From CADCTB01 sp964479465 (GTDB lineage Bacteria > Actinomycetota > Acidimicrobiia > Acidimicrobiales > AC-14), in NCBI GenBank assembly GCA_964479465.1, contig CAYZMG010000008.1:28139-92138 (forward strand): 64,000 nt of DNA. Direction: 5' to 3'. Within the stretch, counting starts at the first letter, position 1. Each line of letters opens with the position of its first letter. Positions 42,088-50,726 of the stretch are shown in pieces. A program made the translations under genes and the position numbers. The notes beneath the pieces are model-generated. The model was not told where the DNA came from and ran no database searches. It saw only the letters and a list, made by a program, of their open reading frames with translations.

Positions 42088-43045
42088 GCGGCGCCGGGGC
42101 GGTGGGTTGTGCCCGTTCGTAGGCGTCGACGATCTGCTGGACGATGCGATGTCGCACGACGTCCTTCGACGAGAGATGCACGAACGAAAGCCCGTCGATG
42201 CCGGTGAGGATCTGCTCGAGGCCGAGCAGGCCGCTGCGCCCGGCCTGGAGGTCGACCTGGGTGACGTCGCCGGTGACCACGGCCTTGGAGCCGAAGCCGA
42301 TCCTGGTCAGGAACATCTTCATCTGCTCGGGCGTGGTGTTCTGGGCCTCGTCGAGGATGAGGAAGCTGTCGTTCAGCGTTCGCCCCCGCATGTAGGCCAG
42401 CGGCGCCACCTCGATGGTCTCCCCCTCGAGCAACCGCTTGGCGCCCTCGGGGCCGAGCATGTCGTAGAGCGCGTCGTAGAGGGGACGTAGGTAGGGGTCG
42501 ACCTTGGCCAGCACGTCGCCGGGCAGGAACCCGAGGCGCTCGCCGGCCTCCACCGCCGGCCGGGTGAGGATGATGCGGTTCACGGTGTGGGTCTGGAGGG
42601 CCTGCACGGCCAGGGCCACGGCCAGGTAGGACTTGCCGGTGCCGGCGGGGCCGATGCCGAAGGTGACGGTGCTGGAGGCGATGGCATCGACATAGCGGCG
42701 CTGGCCGCTGGTCTTCGGGCGCACGGTGCGGCCCCGGGAGGACCGCAGGACCTCGGCGGCGAGCACCTCGGAGGGGCGCTCATGGGCTTTGACCATGTCG
42801 ATAGTGCGCCCGACATCGGCGGCGTCGAGACGCTGGCCCCGCTGGAGCAGGACGACGAGCTCTTCGAAGAGGTGGCCGACCTGATCCGCGTTGTCGCCGC
42901 TGATGCTGATCTCGTTGCCGCGGACCAGGATCTCGGCGCCGCCGAAGGCCTTCTCGATGAGGCGCAGCAACTCGTCGCGCTCGCCCAGGAGATCCACCAT
43001 GAGGTGGTTGCCGGGCACGAGGATCTTGATCTGGGTCGGGGACAC
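42077..43045 (-). CDS. phoH: PhoH-like ATPase
   Basis: A cytoplasmic ATPase of 322 residues, with an N-terminal KH-like region (about 1-75) and a PhoH P-loop domain: Walker A FGIGPAGTGKSYLAVALAV, Walker B FLILDEAQNTT, and VVTGDVTQVDL. PhoH proteins are associated with RNA metabolism and sit next to ybeY in most bacteria, as here. Start is GTG 43045. Confidence 0.93.
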   Translation of the reverse strand: MSPTQIKILVPGNHLMVDLLGERDELLRLIEKAFGGAEILVRGNEISISGDNADQVGHLFEELVVLLQRGQRLDAADVGRTIDMVKAHERPSEVLAAEVLRSSRGRTVRPKTSGQRRYVDAIASSTVTFGIGPAGTGKSYLAVALAVQALQTHTVNRIILTRPAVEAGERLGFLPGDVLAKVDPYLRPLYDALYDMLGPEGAKRLLEGETIEVAPLAYMRGRTLNDSFLILDEAQNTTPEQMKMFLTRIGFGSKAVVTGDVTQVDLQAGRSGLLGLEQILTGIDGLSFVHLSSKDVVRHRIVQQIVDAYERAQPTAPAPHER

Positions 43046-43094
43046 GGCGGCGTTCAGTTCTCAGGCTACCCGGGCCGGATGGCCCAACGCGGAT

Positions 43095-43439
43095 TTACCC
43101 TGGCGGCCAGTCCATCGGGCGCCCCCCGACGAGGTGCATGTGCAGGTGGGCGACGGAGTTCTGGGCGTCCTCCCCGACGTTGAACACCAGCCGGTAGCCC
43201 CGTTCGGCCAGGCCCTCCTGGCGGGCCACCACCTGGGCCGTCTCCATCATCTCGGCCAGGACGTCGGCGTGGTCGGCCTCCACGGTGTCGGCCGAGGAGA
43301 TGTGCTCGCGTGGCACGACCAGCACATGGACGGGAAGCGCCGGCTTGATGTCGCGGAAGGCATAGGTCCGCTCGGTCGACGCCACCGCCTCCGACGGCAG
43401 GTCGCCGGCGACGATCCGGCAGAAGATGCAATCGCTCAT
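43095..43439 (-). CDS. HIT-family nucleotide hydrolase
   Basis: A 114-residue histidine-triad protein: CIFCRIVAGDLPSE with zinc-type cysteines at the N-terminus and the catalytic triad HLHMHLVGG at the C-terminus. It should hydrolyse nucleoside phosphoramidates or adenylated nucleotides. Start ATG 43439. It precedes phoH by 49 bases; just upstream, the strand of the genes changes and the accessory block begins. Confidence 0.95.
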   Translation of the reverse strand: MSDCIFCRIVAGDLPSEAVASTERTYAFRDIKPALPVHVLVVPREHISSADTVEADHADVLAEMMETAQVVARQEGLAERGYRLVFNVGEDAQNSVAHLHMHLVGGRPMDWPPG

Positions 43440-43461
43440 GAGATGAGGTCAGGCTATCGAC

Positions 43462-44010
43462 GTGACGGACGGCGCCGGCGACCTGGAGCGGTGGGCGGCC
43501 GACGCCCGGGCCCGGGAGGCGGCCGACGCCCGGGTGCGGGAGCGGTGGCTGCGGGCCCAGGCCGAGGAGGAGTCCAGCCTGGCCGGCGTCCTGCTGGCCC
43601 TGGCCGAGCGGCGCGAGGTAGTGGTGGTGACCACGGTCGGCGGCCGGCGCCACCGGGGGGTGGTCGCCGGCGTGGGCGTCGACTTCGCCGCCCTCCAGGC
43701 GCCGGCGCGCACCACCACGCTGGTGGCCCTGGCCGCGCTCGGCGACGTGCGGGTGGTCGACGGCGGCCGGCGGTCGGCGACCACCACCGGCGATGGCGCC
43801 GTCGAGCTCGGGGTTCGTTTGGGCGAGGTCCTGGCCCAGGCCGCCGGCCAGCGCCCGCGGATCTCCGTGCAGGCCGGCGTCGCGACCGTGGTCGGCGACC
43901 TCCGGGCCGTGGGCGGCGACGTGGTCACCGTGCGGGCCGACGGTGAGGCCGGTGCGGTCTACGTGCCGCTGGCCTCGATCTCGGAGGTCTCCTTCTTGGC
44001 CTCCGGGTAG
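43462..44010 (+). CDS. Hypothetical protein with LSm-like beta segment
   Basis: A 182-residue protein with an Ala/Arg/Glu-rich helical N-terminus (about 1-50), a beta-rich segment (REVVVVTTVGGRRHRGVVAG and VGVDFAALQ) reminiscent of an Sm-like strand-turn-strand, and a C-terminal segment with RISVQAGVATVVGDLRAVGG. No firm family. Start GTG 43462. Its last 52 bases overlap the 3' end of the HTH gene on the other strand. Confidence 0.65.
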   Translation: MTDGAGDLERWAADARAREAADARVRERWLRAQAEEESSLAGVLLALAERREVVVVTTVGGRRHRGVVAGVGVDFAALQAPARTTTLVALAALGDVRVVDGGRRSATTTGDGAVELGVRLGEVLAQAAGQRPRISVQAGVATVVGDLRAVGGDVVTVRADGEAGAVYVPLASISEVSFLASG

Positions 44011-44210
44011 AGGTGCTCCAGGTCTCCCGGGGTGATCCGGGAGGCCGTGATGAACGCCTCGACCTCACCCTCCTGGAGCCGGATCACCCGGCCGAACTTG
44101 TAGGCCGGCAGCTCGCTCTCGTCGATGAGACGGTAGAGGGTACGGACGGTTACCCCCAACCGGCGCGCTGCTTCACCGGTGCTCATCCAGCGGATGTCGT
44201 CGTCTGCCAT
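43959..44210 (-). CDS. Excisionase/MerR-type helix-turn-helix DNA-binding protein
   Basis: An 83-residue single-domain protein: WMSTGEAARRLGVTVRTLYR is the helix-turn-helix, followed by the wing ELPAYKFGRVIRLQEGEVEAF, typical of the excisionase-family/BldC-like small DNA-binding proteins common in actinobacteria. It is divergent from the Tad pilus operon, with two palindromes in the shared region, so it is a plausible regulator of the operon. No integrase is nearby, so a phage excisionase role is unlikely. Confidence 0.82.
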   Translation of the reverse strand: MADDDIRWMSTGEAARRLGVTVRTLYRLIDESELPAYKFGRVIRLQEGEVEAFITASRITPGDLEHLYPEAKKETSEIEASGT

Positions 44211-44250
44211 GACCGCATCATAGCCGGAATCGTCATTCCTTGTGGTTCCT

Positions 44251-44277
44251 CATGAGATCTCATGCGTACATAGTACG
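44251..44277. promoter_or_regulatory. Adjacent palindromes upstream of the Tad operon (candidate operators)
   Basis: CATGAGATCTCATG (44251-44264) is a perfect 14-bp palindrome, and CGTACATAGTACG (44265-44277) is a second inverted repeat directly next to it. They lie in a locally AT-rich 194-base region between the divergent HTH gene and cpaB, a good position for control of both. Confidence 0.55.
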
Positions 44278-44404
44278 GACGGGTTTTTCACAGCTTTTCC
44301 CCGAGAAATCCATATGTTATCCCCTTGTGTTCTTCCAGTGCCTTTCATAATCTCGTGTTCGCCGGCCCCAGGGGGTGGCGGGCGGAAGGCGGGAGGCGTA
44401 CGGC

Positions 44405-45142
44405 GTGGCGGCACGATCGGGAACGATGTCTCGGCGGACGGCGGCTTCCGTTGCCCCCGACGGTTCGGAGTCACCGGCGCGCACGGTCCGCCGCCGGCGC
44501 GGCCTGCCGGGCAGCAGGGCGGTCGTCGGCGGGCTGCTGGTCGCCGCCGCCGCGGTAGGCATGTTCGCGGCCGCAAGCCGGTCCGCGGGCGGGCCCGCCA
44601 ACTCCTACGTCGTGGCCCGCCAGGAGCTGCCCGCCGGCACGCGGCTTCAGGAGTCAGACCTGGAGCTGGCGCCCATGGAGTTGGCCCCGGCGGTCCGGGC
44701 CCGGGTCTTCGACAGCGCGCAGGCCCTTGTCGGCGCCACTCTGGTGTCGCCCCTTGGCGCCGGCGAGCTGGTGCAGTCCAGCGCGGTCGTAGCCCGCACG
44801 GGCGATACGGCCAGCCGCGAACTGTCCTTCACCCTGGAGCGGGGGCGGGTCGGCGCCGGCATCAAGCAGGGGGAACGGGCCGACCTGCTGGCCACCTACG
44901 GCACGGGCAACGACGCCTTCACCGTCGTGGTCGTGCGCCAGGCGCTCCTTGTGGCCATCGACCGGCCCCGGTCCGCGTCGGGGGAGAGCGGCCCGTCGAC
45001 GGTCACGGTGGCCGTCGATGATCCCGCCGATGCCCTGGCACTCGCCCACGCCGTCAATCTCGGCAAGGTCACCCTCGTCCGGGCCACCGGGGCGCCGCCG
45101 TTGGCCGGCGTTCCGCCGACCTACCGGGTGGGCCGCACCTGA
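44405..45142 (+). CDS. cpaB: Flp pilus assembly protein CpaB/RcpC-like (SAF domain)
   Basis: A protein of about 245 residues with one N-terminal transmembrane helix (AVVGGLLVAAAAVGMFAAAS), a SAF domain (SYVVARQELPAGTRLQESDL) and the C-terminal RcpC-type region (ASRELSFTLERGRVGAGIKQ; FTVVVVRQALLVAIDRP; STVTVAVDDPADALALAHAV). CpaB is a periplasm/cell-wall-side assembly component. GTG 44405 is preferred because GGGAGG lies eight bases upstream; GTG 44375 and ATG 44426 are alternatives. It opens the Tad operon. Confidence 0.82.
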   Translation: MAARSGTMSRRTAASVAPDGSESPARTVRRRRGLPGSRAVVGGLLVAAAAVGMFAAASRSAGGPANSYVVARQELPAGTRLQESDLELAPMELAPAVRARVFDSAQALVGATLVSPLGAGELVQSSAVVARTGDTASRELSFTLERGRVGAGIKQGERADLLATYGTGNDAFTVVVVRQALLVAIDRPRSASGESGPSTVTVAVDDPADALALAHAVNLGKVTLVRATGAPPLAGVPPTYRVGRT

Positions 45143-46437
45143 TGGCGGCCGAGCGTTACGTCGTCCTCGGCCTGGCCCCGGCTCGCTCGGGCTGGTTCCG
45201 CTCCGTCGGGCTGTGGGCCAACAGCGGGGCGTTGCCGGCGGAGTTCGTGCGCTGCATCTCGGTCGAGGAGGTGCGGGCCCGGCTGGCGTCGGGCCGGGCG
45301 TTCTCGGCCCTGGTCGCCGACGCCGGCCTTCCCGCCGTCGACCGTGATCTGGTGGCCGCGGCGCGGGCCGCCGGCTGCGCCGTACTGGTCGTCGACGACG
45401 GCCGGGCCACGCGGGACTGGTTGGAGCTGGGCGCGGCCCGGGTCCTGGCGCCGGCGTTCGGGCGCGACGAGCTGGTCGCCGCTCTCACCGCCTGCGCCCA
45501 CCCCGTCCGGCGCGGCGAGGTCGACCCGTCGGATCTGCTGACCCGGCCGGCGCCGGCGGCATGGCGCGGCTCGGTGGCCGCCCTCACCGGCTCGGGCGGC
45601 ACCGGCGTGTCGACCCTCTCCATCGCCTTGGCCCAGACCCTGGCCGACGACACCCGCCACGGCGGCATGGTGCTCCTCGCCGACCTTCGGCTGCGGGCCG
45701 AGCATGCCGTCCTCCACGATGCCGGCGACGTCCTGCCCTGCGTCCAGGAGCTGGTCGAGGCCCACCGCTCGGGTCAGCCCACGGCCGAGGATGTGCGGGC
45801 GCTGGCGTTCTCGGTCCCGGCCCGGCAGTACCACCTGCTGCTGGGGCTGCGCCGCTCACGCCACTGGCCGGCCATCCGGCCCCAGGCTTTCGAGGCCGCC
45901 TTCGACGCACTGCGCCGGGCGTGGGGCGTGGTGGTGTGCGACATCGACGCTGACCTGGAGGGCGAGAACGACGCCGGGTCCATCGACATCGAGGAGCGCA
46001 ACGTCATGGCCCGCACGGCGGCGGCCCAGGCCGACGTGGTCTTCGTCGTCGGCCGGCCCGAGCTCAAAGGCATCCATTCCATGGTGCGGGTACTCGAAGA
46101 GGTGGTGGCCTTCGGCACCGACCCGGCCCGCATCGTGCCGGTGATCAACAAGGCGCCCCGCCCGGCCCGGGCCCGAGCCGGGCTGGCTGCGGTGGTTGCG
46201 GAGCTCACGGCGCCCTTCGCCGGCGGCCGCCTGATGAACCCCATCCACATCCCGGATCGCCACAACGTCGAGGCCGACGTGCACGACGGCGCCCGCCTCC
46301 CCGCCGGCCTGGGCACGCCACTGGCCGGCGCCTTCCGGGGGCTGCTCGACCGTCCCCGCCTGGAACCGGTGGCGGCGGCACCCGAACCGGTGCGCCCCGG
46401 CAGCCTTGGCCAGTGGACCGAGGGGGCCCTCGGATGA
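45142..46437 (+). CDS. cpaE: CpaE/TadZ-like pilus localisation ATPase
   Basis: A 431-residue protein with an N-terminal receiver-like domain without the full phospho-acceptor set (about 1-130) and a C-terminal MinD/ParA-like ATPase domain: a deviant Walker A, ALTGSGGTGVSTLSIALAQ, then VVVCDIDADLEG and VVFVVGRPELKG. TadZ/CpaE places the pilus machine at its cell site. It overlaps cpaB by one base (TGATG). The P-loop has Val-Ser where MinD has Lys-Thr, so nucleotide hydrolysis may be altered. Confidence 0.85.
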   Translation: MAAERYVVLGLAPARSGWFRSVGLWANSGALPAEFVRCISVEEVRARLASGRAFSALVADAGLPAVDRDLVAAARAAGCAVLVVDDGRATRDWLELGAARVLAPAFGRDELVAALTACAHPVRRGEVDPSDLLTRPAPAAWRGSVAALTGSGGTGVSTLSIALAQTLADDTRHGGMVLLADLRLRAEHAVLHDAGDVLPCVQELVEAHRSGQPTAEDVRALAFSVPARQYHLLLGLRRSRHWPAIRPQAFEAAFDALRRAWGVVVCDIDADLEGENDAGSIDIEERNVMARTAAAQADVVFVVGRPELKGIHSMVRVLEEVVAFGTDPARIVPVINKAPRPARARAGLAAVVAELTAPFAGGRLMNPIHIPDRHNVEADVHDGARLPAGLGTPLAGAFRGLLDRPRLEPVAAAPEPVRPGSLGQWTEGALG

Positions 46438-46455
46438 GCACCGGGAGGCGCTCGC

Positions 46456-47838
46456 ATGAGTGAGGTCTCGCCCCTCCAGGAGATCGAGCGCAAGGTGCAG
46501 TTGCGGGCCAAGGAGATCTCCCTCGACATGGCCGGCGAGGGCGGCAAGCCCAAGCTGCGGTCGCTGATCGCCGAGGAGGTTGTCGCCTGGTCCGACGCCT
46601 ACAAGCGAGGGCTTCGCGCCTTCGACCTCGCCGACCCCGACGTCGTCGCCGAACGGGCCTACCGCAACCTGGCGGGCTACGGCCCGCTCGAACCGCTCCT
46701 GGCCGACGACGACGTGTGGGAGATCATGGTTAACAGTCCCGACCAGATCTTCGTGAAAAGACACCGGGGCACCAGCGGCTATCACGATGAGGCGTTCAAC
46801 GACGACGACCACGTCGTGCGCACGCTCACCAAGATCCTCGACGAAGCGGCCGGCTCCCACCGCAAGCTGGATCCCGCCGAGGGGCTGCAGGACGCCCAGC
46901 TCGACACCGGCGCCCGGCTGCACATCGTCCACGGCGACGTCGGCCGCGACGGCCACGTGCTGGTGAACATCCGGAAATTTACGGGTGTTGCCTATCGAAG
47001 TCTCGACGAGCTCGTCGACCGGGACATGCTCGACCCACGCGTCGCCACCTTCCTGCGGGCGTGCGTGCGCGCCCGGCTGTCCATCGTCTTCTCCGGCTCA
47101 CCGGGCTGCGGCAAGACCACGCTGTTGTCGTGCTGCGCGGCCGAGCTCGACCCCAGCCTGCGGGTGGTCGTCGCCGAGGAGGTCTTCGAGGCCGACCTTC
47201 CGTTGCCGAACGTGGCCAGCATGCAGACCCGCCCGGCGCGCCCCGACCGGCGCGAGGTCGACCTGCGCCGTCTGGTCTCGGGCTTCCTGCGCATGGCCCC
47301 CGACATCGCCGTTGTCGGAGAAGTCAGAGACAGAGAGGCCTTGCCGCTCCTTCTGACGTTGTCGAGCGGGGTCAAGGGGTACACCACGATCCACGCCGGC
47401 TCCGCCCGACAGGCCCTCACCCGCCTGCGCTTCATCTGCCAGCTGGCCGACACCAACGAGCTGCCGATGACCGCCCTCAGCTCGCTGGTGAGCGAGGCGG
47501 TCGATGTCGTCGTCCATTGCAGCCGGGTCGCCGGCAGCCCCCGGGTCACCGAGGTCATCGCCGTGGAGGAGCCGCAGACCGGGCCGGACGCGGTGCAGTT
47601 CACCGCCACCGAGCTGTTCAGCCGTCCCCGTCCCGACGAGGGCCTGGCGTGGAGCGGAAACCTTCCCCTTCGCGCCGCCCGGGCCCTGGAGGAGGCCGGC
47701 TACGACCTGCGCGAGCTGCTCGACGGCGGCGGCAAGCGGGTGCGCACCGTGCGGGCCGTCTCCGCCAACGGCACCGGCACCGGCGAGTCGCCGGCGCCGG
47801 CCCGGCCCCGAGCACCACGCCGGCGGGCCACCACGTGA
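46456..47838 (+). CDS. cpaF: TadA/CpaF pilus assembly ATPase
   Basis: A hexameric secretion ATPase of the VirB11/CpaF type, 460 residues. Order: N-terminal helical domain (NLAGYGPLEPLLADDDVWEI), then the ATPase core with Walker A IVFSGSPGCGKTTLLSCCAA, the Asp/Glu boxes (RVVVAEEVFEADLP), Walker B region DIAVVGEVRDREALPLL and the His box GYTTIHAGSARQALTRL. It powers pilin polymerisation with TadB/TadC. The stop overlaps the next start (GTGA). The C-terminal ~30 residues are a basic, Pro/Arg-rich extension. Confidence 0.95.
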   Translation: MSEVSPLQEIERKVQLRAKEISLDMAGEGGKPKLRSLIAEEVVAWSDAYKRGLRAFDLADPDVVAERAYRNLAGYGPLEPLLADDDVWEIMVNSPDQIFVKRHRGTSGYHDEAFNDDDHVVRTLTKILDEAAGSHRKLDPAEGLQDAQLDTGARLHIVHGDVGRDGHVLVNIRKFTGVAYRSLDELVDRDMLDPRVATFLRACVRARLSIVFSGSPGCGKTTLLSCCAAELDPSLRVVVAEEVFEADLPLPNVASMQTRPARPDRREVDLRRLVSGFLRMAPDIAVVGEVRDREALPLLLTLSSGVKGYTTIHAGSARQALTRLRFICQLADTNELPMTALSSLVSEAVDVVVHCSRVAGSPRVTEVIAVEEPQTGPDAVQFTATELFSRPRPDEGLAWSGNLPLRAARALEEAGYDLRELLDGGGKRVRTVRAVSANGTGTGESPAPARPRAPRRRATT

Positions 47839-48728
47839 ACGTCCTGGCACTCGTCGTCGCCCTCGCCGCCGCCTACGGGGTGTTCCTCCTCTACACCGCG
47901 CTGGCGCTCGGGTGGCAGGGCCTGGGGGTGGGCGACGGGCGCATCAGGTCCCAGGCGCAGGTGCGGGCCAGAACCCAGCAGTGGCTGGCCCAGGCCGGGT
48001 TGGAGGGCGTGAGCCCCGGAGAGTTCCTCGCCGTCATGGCCGTGCTTTTCGTCGTCGGCACCGGCCTCACCTTCGCCGTGCTCGGCGCCCCCCTCCCCGC
48101 CCTGGCCGTCGGCGGGTTCGCAGCCACGTATCCGGCGGCGTCGTACCGGGCGCGACGCCAGCAGCGGCGGGCCCGGGCGGCCGAGTGCTGGCCGCGGATG
48201 ATCGAGGAGATAGCCCGGCTTGCCGGGTCGCGGGGGCGCTCGGTCCCCCAGGCCCTGTTCGAGGTCGGCCGGGGCAGCCCCGAGGAGATGCGGCCGGCGT
48301 TCGAGGCCGCCCACCGGCAGTGGCTCATCAGCACCGACTTCGAACGCAGCGTCGCCGTGCTGAAGGCGGGCCTGGCCGACGCCACCGCGGATGCGGCCTG
48401 CGAGACGCTGCTCGTCGCCCACGAGGTCGGCGGCACCGACGTGCAGCGCCGGCTGAGCGCTCTCGTCGAGGACCGGGTGGCTGACCTCCAGGGCCGAAAG
48501 GACGCCCGGGCCCGCCAGGCCGGCGCCCGCTTTGCCCGCCGGTTCGTCCTGCTGGTCCCTGTGGGTATGGCCCTCGTCGGCCTCTCCATCGCCGGCGGCC
48601 GCAACGCCTACCGGTCGGCTGAGGGCCAGCTCGCCGCCCTGGCGGCCATCGCCATGGTCGTCGCCTGCTGGATGTGGGCCGGTCACATCATGCGCCTCCC
48701 CGAGGAGGAGCGGGTATTCAATGGCTGA
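47835..48728 (+). CDS. tadB: TadB-like inner-membrane platform protein
   Basis: A 297-residue T2SSF-domain protein: N-terminal helix (VLALVVALAAAYGVFLLYTA), a double helix around residue 75-105, a cytoplasmic F domain (RMIEEIARLAGSRGRSVPQA; ACETLLVAHEVGGTDVQRRL) and two C-terminal helices (FVLLVPVGMALVGLSIAGG; LAALAAIAMVVACWMWAGHI). Start is GTG 47835, overlapping the cpaF stop by four bases. It forms the platform with TadC. Confidence 0.9.
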   Translation: MNVLALVVALAAAYGVFLLYTALALGWQGLGVGDGRIRSQAQVRARTQQWLAQAGLEGVSPGEFLAVMAVLFVVGTGLTFAVLGAPLPALAVGGFAATYPAASYRARRQQRRARAAECWPRMIEEIARLAGSRGRSVPQALFEVGRGSPEEMRPAFEAAHRQWLISTDFERSVAVLKAGLADATADAACETLLVAHEVGGTDVQRRLSALVEDRVADLQGRKDARARQAGARFARRFVLLVPVGMALVGLSIAGGRNAYRSAEGQLAALAAIAMVVACWMWAGHIMRLPEEERVFNG

Positions 48729-49647
48729 CCTCGACCGGGTGCGGCTGGCGGTCCTGTGCGGACTGGCGCTGTGGGCCGGGGTGACGTTGGTGCTCTCCCA
48801 GGTCCGCTGGTTCTCCAGACCACCGCTGGTCGAGCGCCTCAGGCCGTACAGCCCGGCGGGCATGGGTGGCGCCGACCGTCGCGGCGCCATCCTGTCCGTC
48901 GAGTCCTTCCGTGAGGTCATCCGACCGCTGTGCCGCTCCCTGGGCGAGCGGGTGGCCCGCCTGTTCGGGGTGAGCGAAGAGCTGGGCATCCGCCTCGAAC
49001 GCATCCACTCCACCGACGACGTCACCGGGTTCCGGGTCCGCCAGGTGGGATGGGCGCTGGCGGGCTTCGGCACCGGGGCGCTCCTCGCCGTCGCCCTGCG
49101 GCCGCCGGCGCCGGTCGCCCTCCTGTTCATCCTGAGCGGACCCTTGCTCGGCTTCTTGGTCCCCGAGCAGCAGGTCGCCTCCGCGTCCGACGCCTGGCGC
49201 CGGCGGCTCAACCTCGAGCTGCCGGTCATGGCCGAGCAGCTGGCCATGCTCCTCTCCGCCGGCTACTCGCTGGGCGCGGCGTTGAACCGCCTCGCCGCCC
49301 GTGGCAGCGGCAACGTGTCGCGTGACCTGGCCCGGGTGTGCGGACGCATCCGCCAGGGCCTCACCGAGATCGACGCCCTTCGCGAGTGGGCCACCGTCGC
49401 CGACGTCGAGGGCCTCAACCGCCTGCTCCCCATCCTGGGCCTGAACCGGGAAGCGTCCGACCTCGGGCGCCTCATCTCCGAGGAGGCCCGTTCCATCCGC
49501 AAGGACACCCAGCGCCGCTTGATCGAGACGGCCGAGCGCCGCGCGCAGCAGGTGTGGATCCCCGTCACGGTGGCCGCATTGGTCCCCGGGGTGATCTTCC
49601 TCGCCGTCCCGTTCATGGAGGCGCTCCGCCTCTTCTCGGCAGCATGA
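48721..49647 (+). CDS. tadC: TadC-like inner-membrane platform protein
   Basis: A second T2SSF-type protein, 308 residues: N-terminal helix (LAVLCGLALWAGVTLVLSQV), helices near 112-145 (VGWALAGFGTGALLAVALRP; VALLFILSGPLLGFLVPEQ), F domain (LNLELPVMAEQLAMLLSAGY; LNREASDLGRLISEEARSIR) and a final helix (VTVAALVPGVIFLAVPFMEA). Start ATG 48721 overlaps the tadB stop by eight bases. Confidence 0.9.
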   Translation: MADLDRVRLAVLCGLALWAGVTLVLSQVRWFSRPPLVERLRPYSPAGMGGADRRGAILSVESFREVIRPLCRSLGERVARLFGVSEELGIRLERIHSTDDVTGFRVRQVGWALAGFGTGALLAVALRPPAPVALLFILSGPLLGFLVPEQQVASASDAWRRRLNLELPVMAEQLAMLLSAGYSLGAALNRLAARGSGNVSRDLARVCGRIRQGLTEIDALREWATVADVEGLNRLLPILGLNREASDLGRLISEEARSIRKDTQRRLIETAERRAQQVWIPVTVAALVPGVIFLAVPFMEALRLFSAA

Positions 49648-49660
49648 AAGGAAAAACCTG

Positions 49661-49870
49661 ATGGACATCACCCTGCGGGCCTACGTCTGGGCTCGGACAA
49701 TCGCCGTCAGCCTCCGGCGCGACGAGGCCGGCGAGGGAGTCATTTCCACAGCTATCGCGGTCTTGATCATGGCCGCCCTCGGGGCGGTGATGTGGGTCGG
49801 CTTCCAGGCCCTGTGGAACAACACCAACGCCCGGACGACCACCCAGGTCAACACCATCGGGGGCCCGTAG
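49661..49870 (+). CDS. Flp/Tad-type pilin-like small protein
   Basis: A 69-residue protein: a basic N-terminal leader (VWARTIAVSLRRDEAGEG) then a hydrophobic helix (VISTAIAVLIMAALGAVMWV) and a short polar tail. This leader-helix layout and position after tadC match Flp pilins, which polymerise after leader cleavage. The canonical G/x4-E-Y processing sequence is not present: possible sites are AG/EGVIS or EG/VISTA, neither with Glu at +5. AAGGA eight bases before ATG 49661 supports the start. Confidence 0.75.
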   Translation: MDITLRAYVWARTIAVSLRRDEAGEGVISTAIAVLIMAALGAVMWVGFQALWNNTNARTTTQVNTIGGP

Positions 49871-49890
49871 GCGCCAGCGCGCCGGCGCCG

Positions 49891-50271
49891 ATGGACGAGC
49901 GGGGCGGAGGGCTGGTCCAGCTGTGGGCCGGCTTCTTCGTCTTCTTGGCGATGTTGCTCTTCGCCGTGCAGGTGCTGTTCAACCTGTACGCCGCGTCGGT
50001 GGTGACCGCGGTGTCCTACGACGCGGCCCGCCGGGTGGCGGGCAGCGACGGCGGCCCGAGCCACGTGGCCGACGCCGAGGCCCAGGCCCGCCAATCGCTC
50101 GGCCGCTACGCCGGCCGGGTCACCTTCGACTGGAGCGCCAGCAGCCCCGAGGAGGTCGTGCTGCGGGTGCAGTCGGACAACCCCAGCGTGCTGCTGCCCG
50201 TCGTCGCCGGGCCGGTGGCCTTCGACAAGCTCGACCGCACGATCCGCATCCGGGTGGAGAAGTTCCGGTGA
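49891..50271 (+). CDS. tadE: TadE-like minor pilin (first copy)
   Basis: A 126-residue protein with an N-terminal hydrophobic helix (VQLWAGFFVFLAMLLFAVQV) preceded by a short polar leader (MDERGGG), then a helix (VTAVSYDAARRVAGSDG) and a beta-rich end. TadE proteins are pseudopilins of Tad systems. ATG 49891 is the first usable start in frame. The stop overlaps the next gene's GTG. Confidence 0.78.
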   Translation: MDERGGGLVQLWAGFFVFLAMLLFAVQVLFNLYAASVVTAVSYDAARRVAGSDGGPSHVADAEAQARQSLGRYAGRVTFDWSASSPEEVVLRVQSDNPSVLLPVVAGPVAFDKLDRTIRIRVEKFR

Positions 50272-50726
50272 GCCGGCTCAGGCGGGGCGAATCCGGTCAG
50301 GCCGGGATGGAGGTCATCCCTTTCGGCGTGCTGACGTTCGTGGTCGGCGCCCTGCTGGTGGCCAACGCCTGGGCCGTCATCGACGCCAAGATGGCTGTCT
50401 CCGCAGCCGCCCGGGAGGCCACGCGAGCGTTCGTGGAGGCGCCGGTCGACGGCGACCCGCTGGCCCTTGCCGAGACCGCCGCCCGTTCCGCCATCGCCGG
50501 CGCCGGCCGAAATCCCGCTCGACTCGTGCTCACGCCGATGGAAGCGGTCTTCGCCCGGTGCGAGACGGTGCGGTTCGAGGCCAGCTACCGGGTGCCCGCT
50601 GTCCAGGTTCCGTGGGTGGGCGGGTTCGGCGCCGGCTTCACCGCTGTCGCCCGCCACGCCGAAGTGGTGGACCCCTACCGGTCCGGCCTCCCTCCAACGG
50701 TCAACGGCTGTGGCGGCTCGCCCTGA
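50268..50726 (+). CDS. TadE-like minor pilin (second copy)
   Basis: A 152-residue protein: polar leader RRGESGQAGME followed by a hydrophobic helix (VIPFGVLTFVVGALLVANAW) and the TadE-type segment DAKMAVSAAAREATRAFVEA. The Glu after the Gly-Gln-Ala leader fits a TadE cleavage site. Start is GTG 50268, overlapping the previous stop (GTGA). It overlaps the next gene by 17 bases. Confidence 0.75.
   Translation: MSRLRRGESGQAGMEVIPFGVLTFVVGALLVANAWAVIDAKMAVSAAAREATRAFVEAPVDGDPLALAETAARSAIAGAGRNPARLVLTPMEAVFARCETVRFEASYRVPAVQVPWVGGFGAGFTAVARHAEVVDPYRSGLPPTVNGCGGSP

Noticed and set aside
43959..44210. Phage excisionase marking a prophage or integrative element
   Set aside because: This small HTH family is common as a regulator in actinobacteria, and no integrase, att repeats or phage genes are visible.
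44284..44300. T-run after CGTACATAGTACG as a terminator
   Set aside because: The stem is only 5 bp and a spacer lies between stem and T-run; operator function is more likely.
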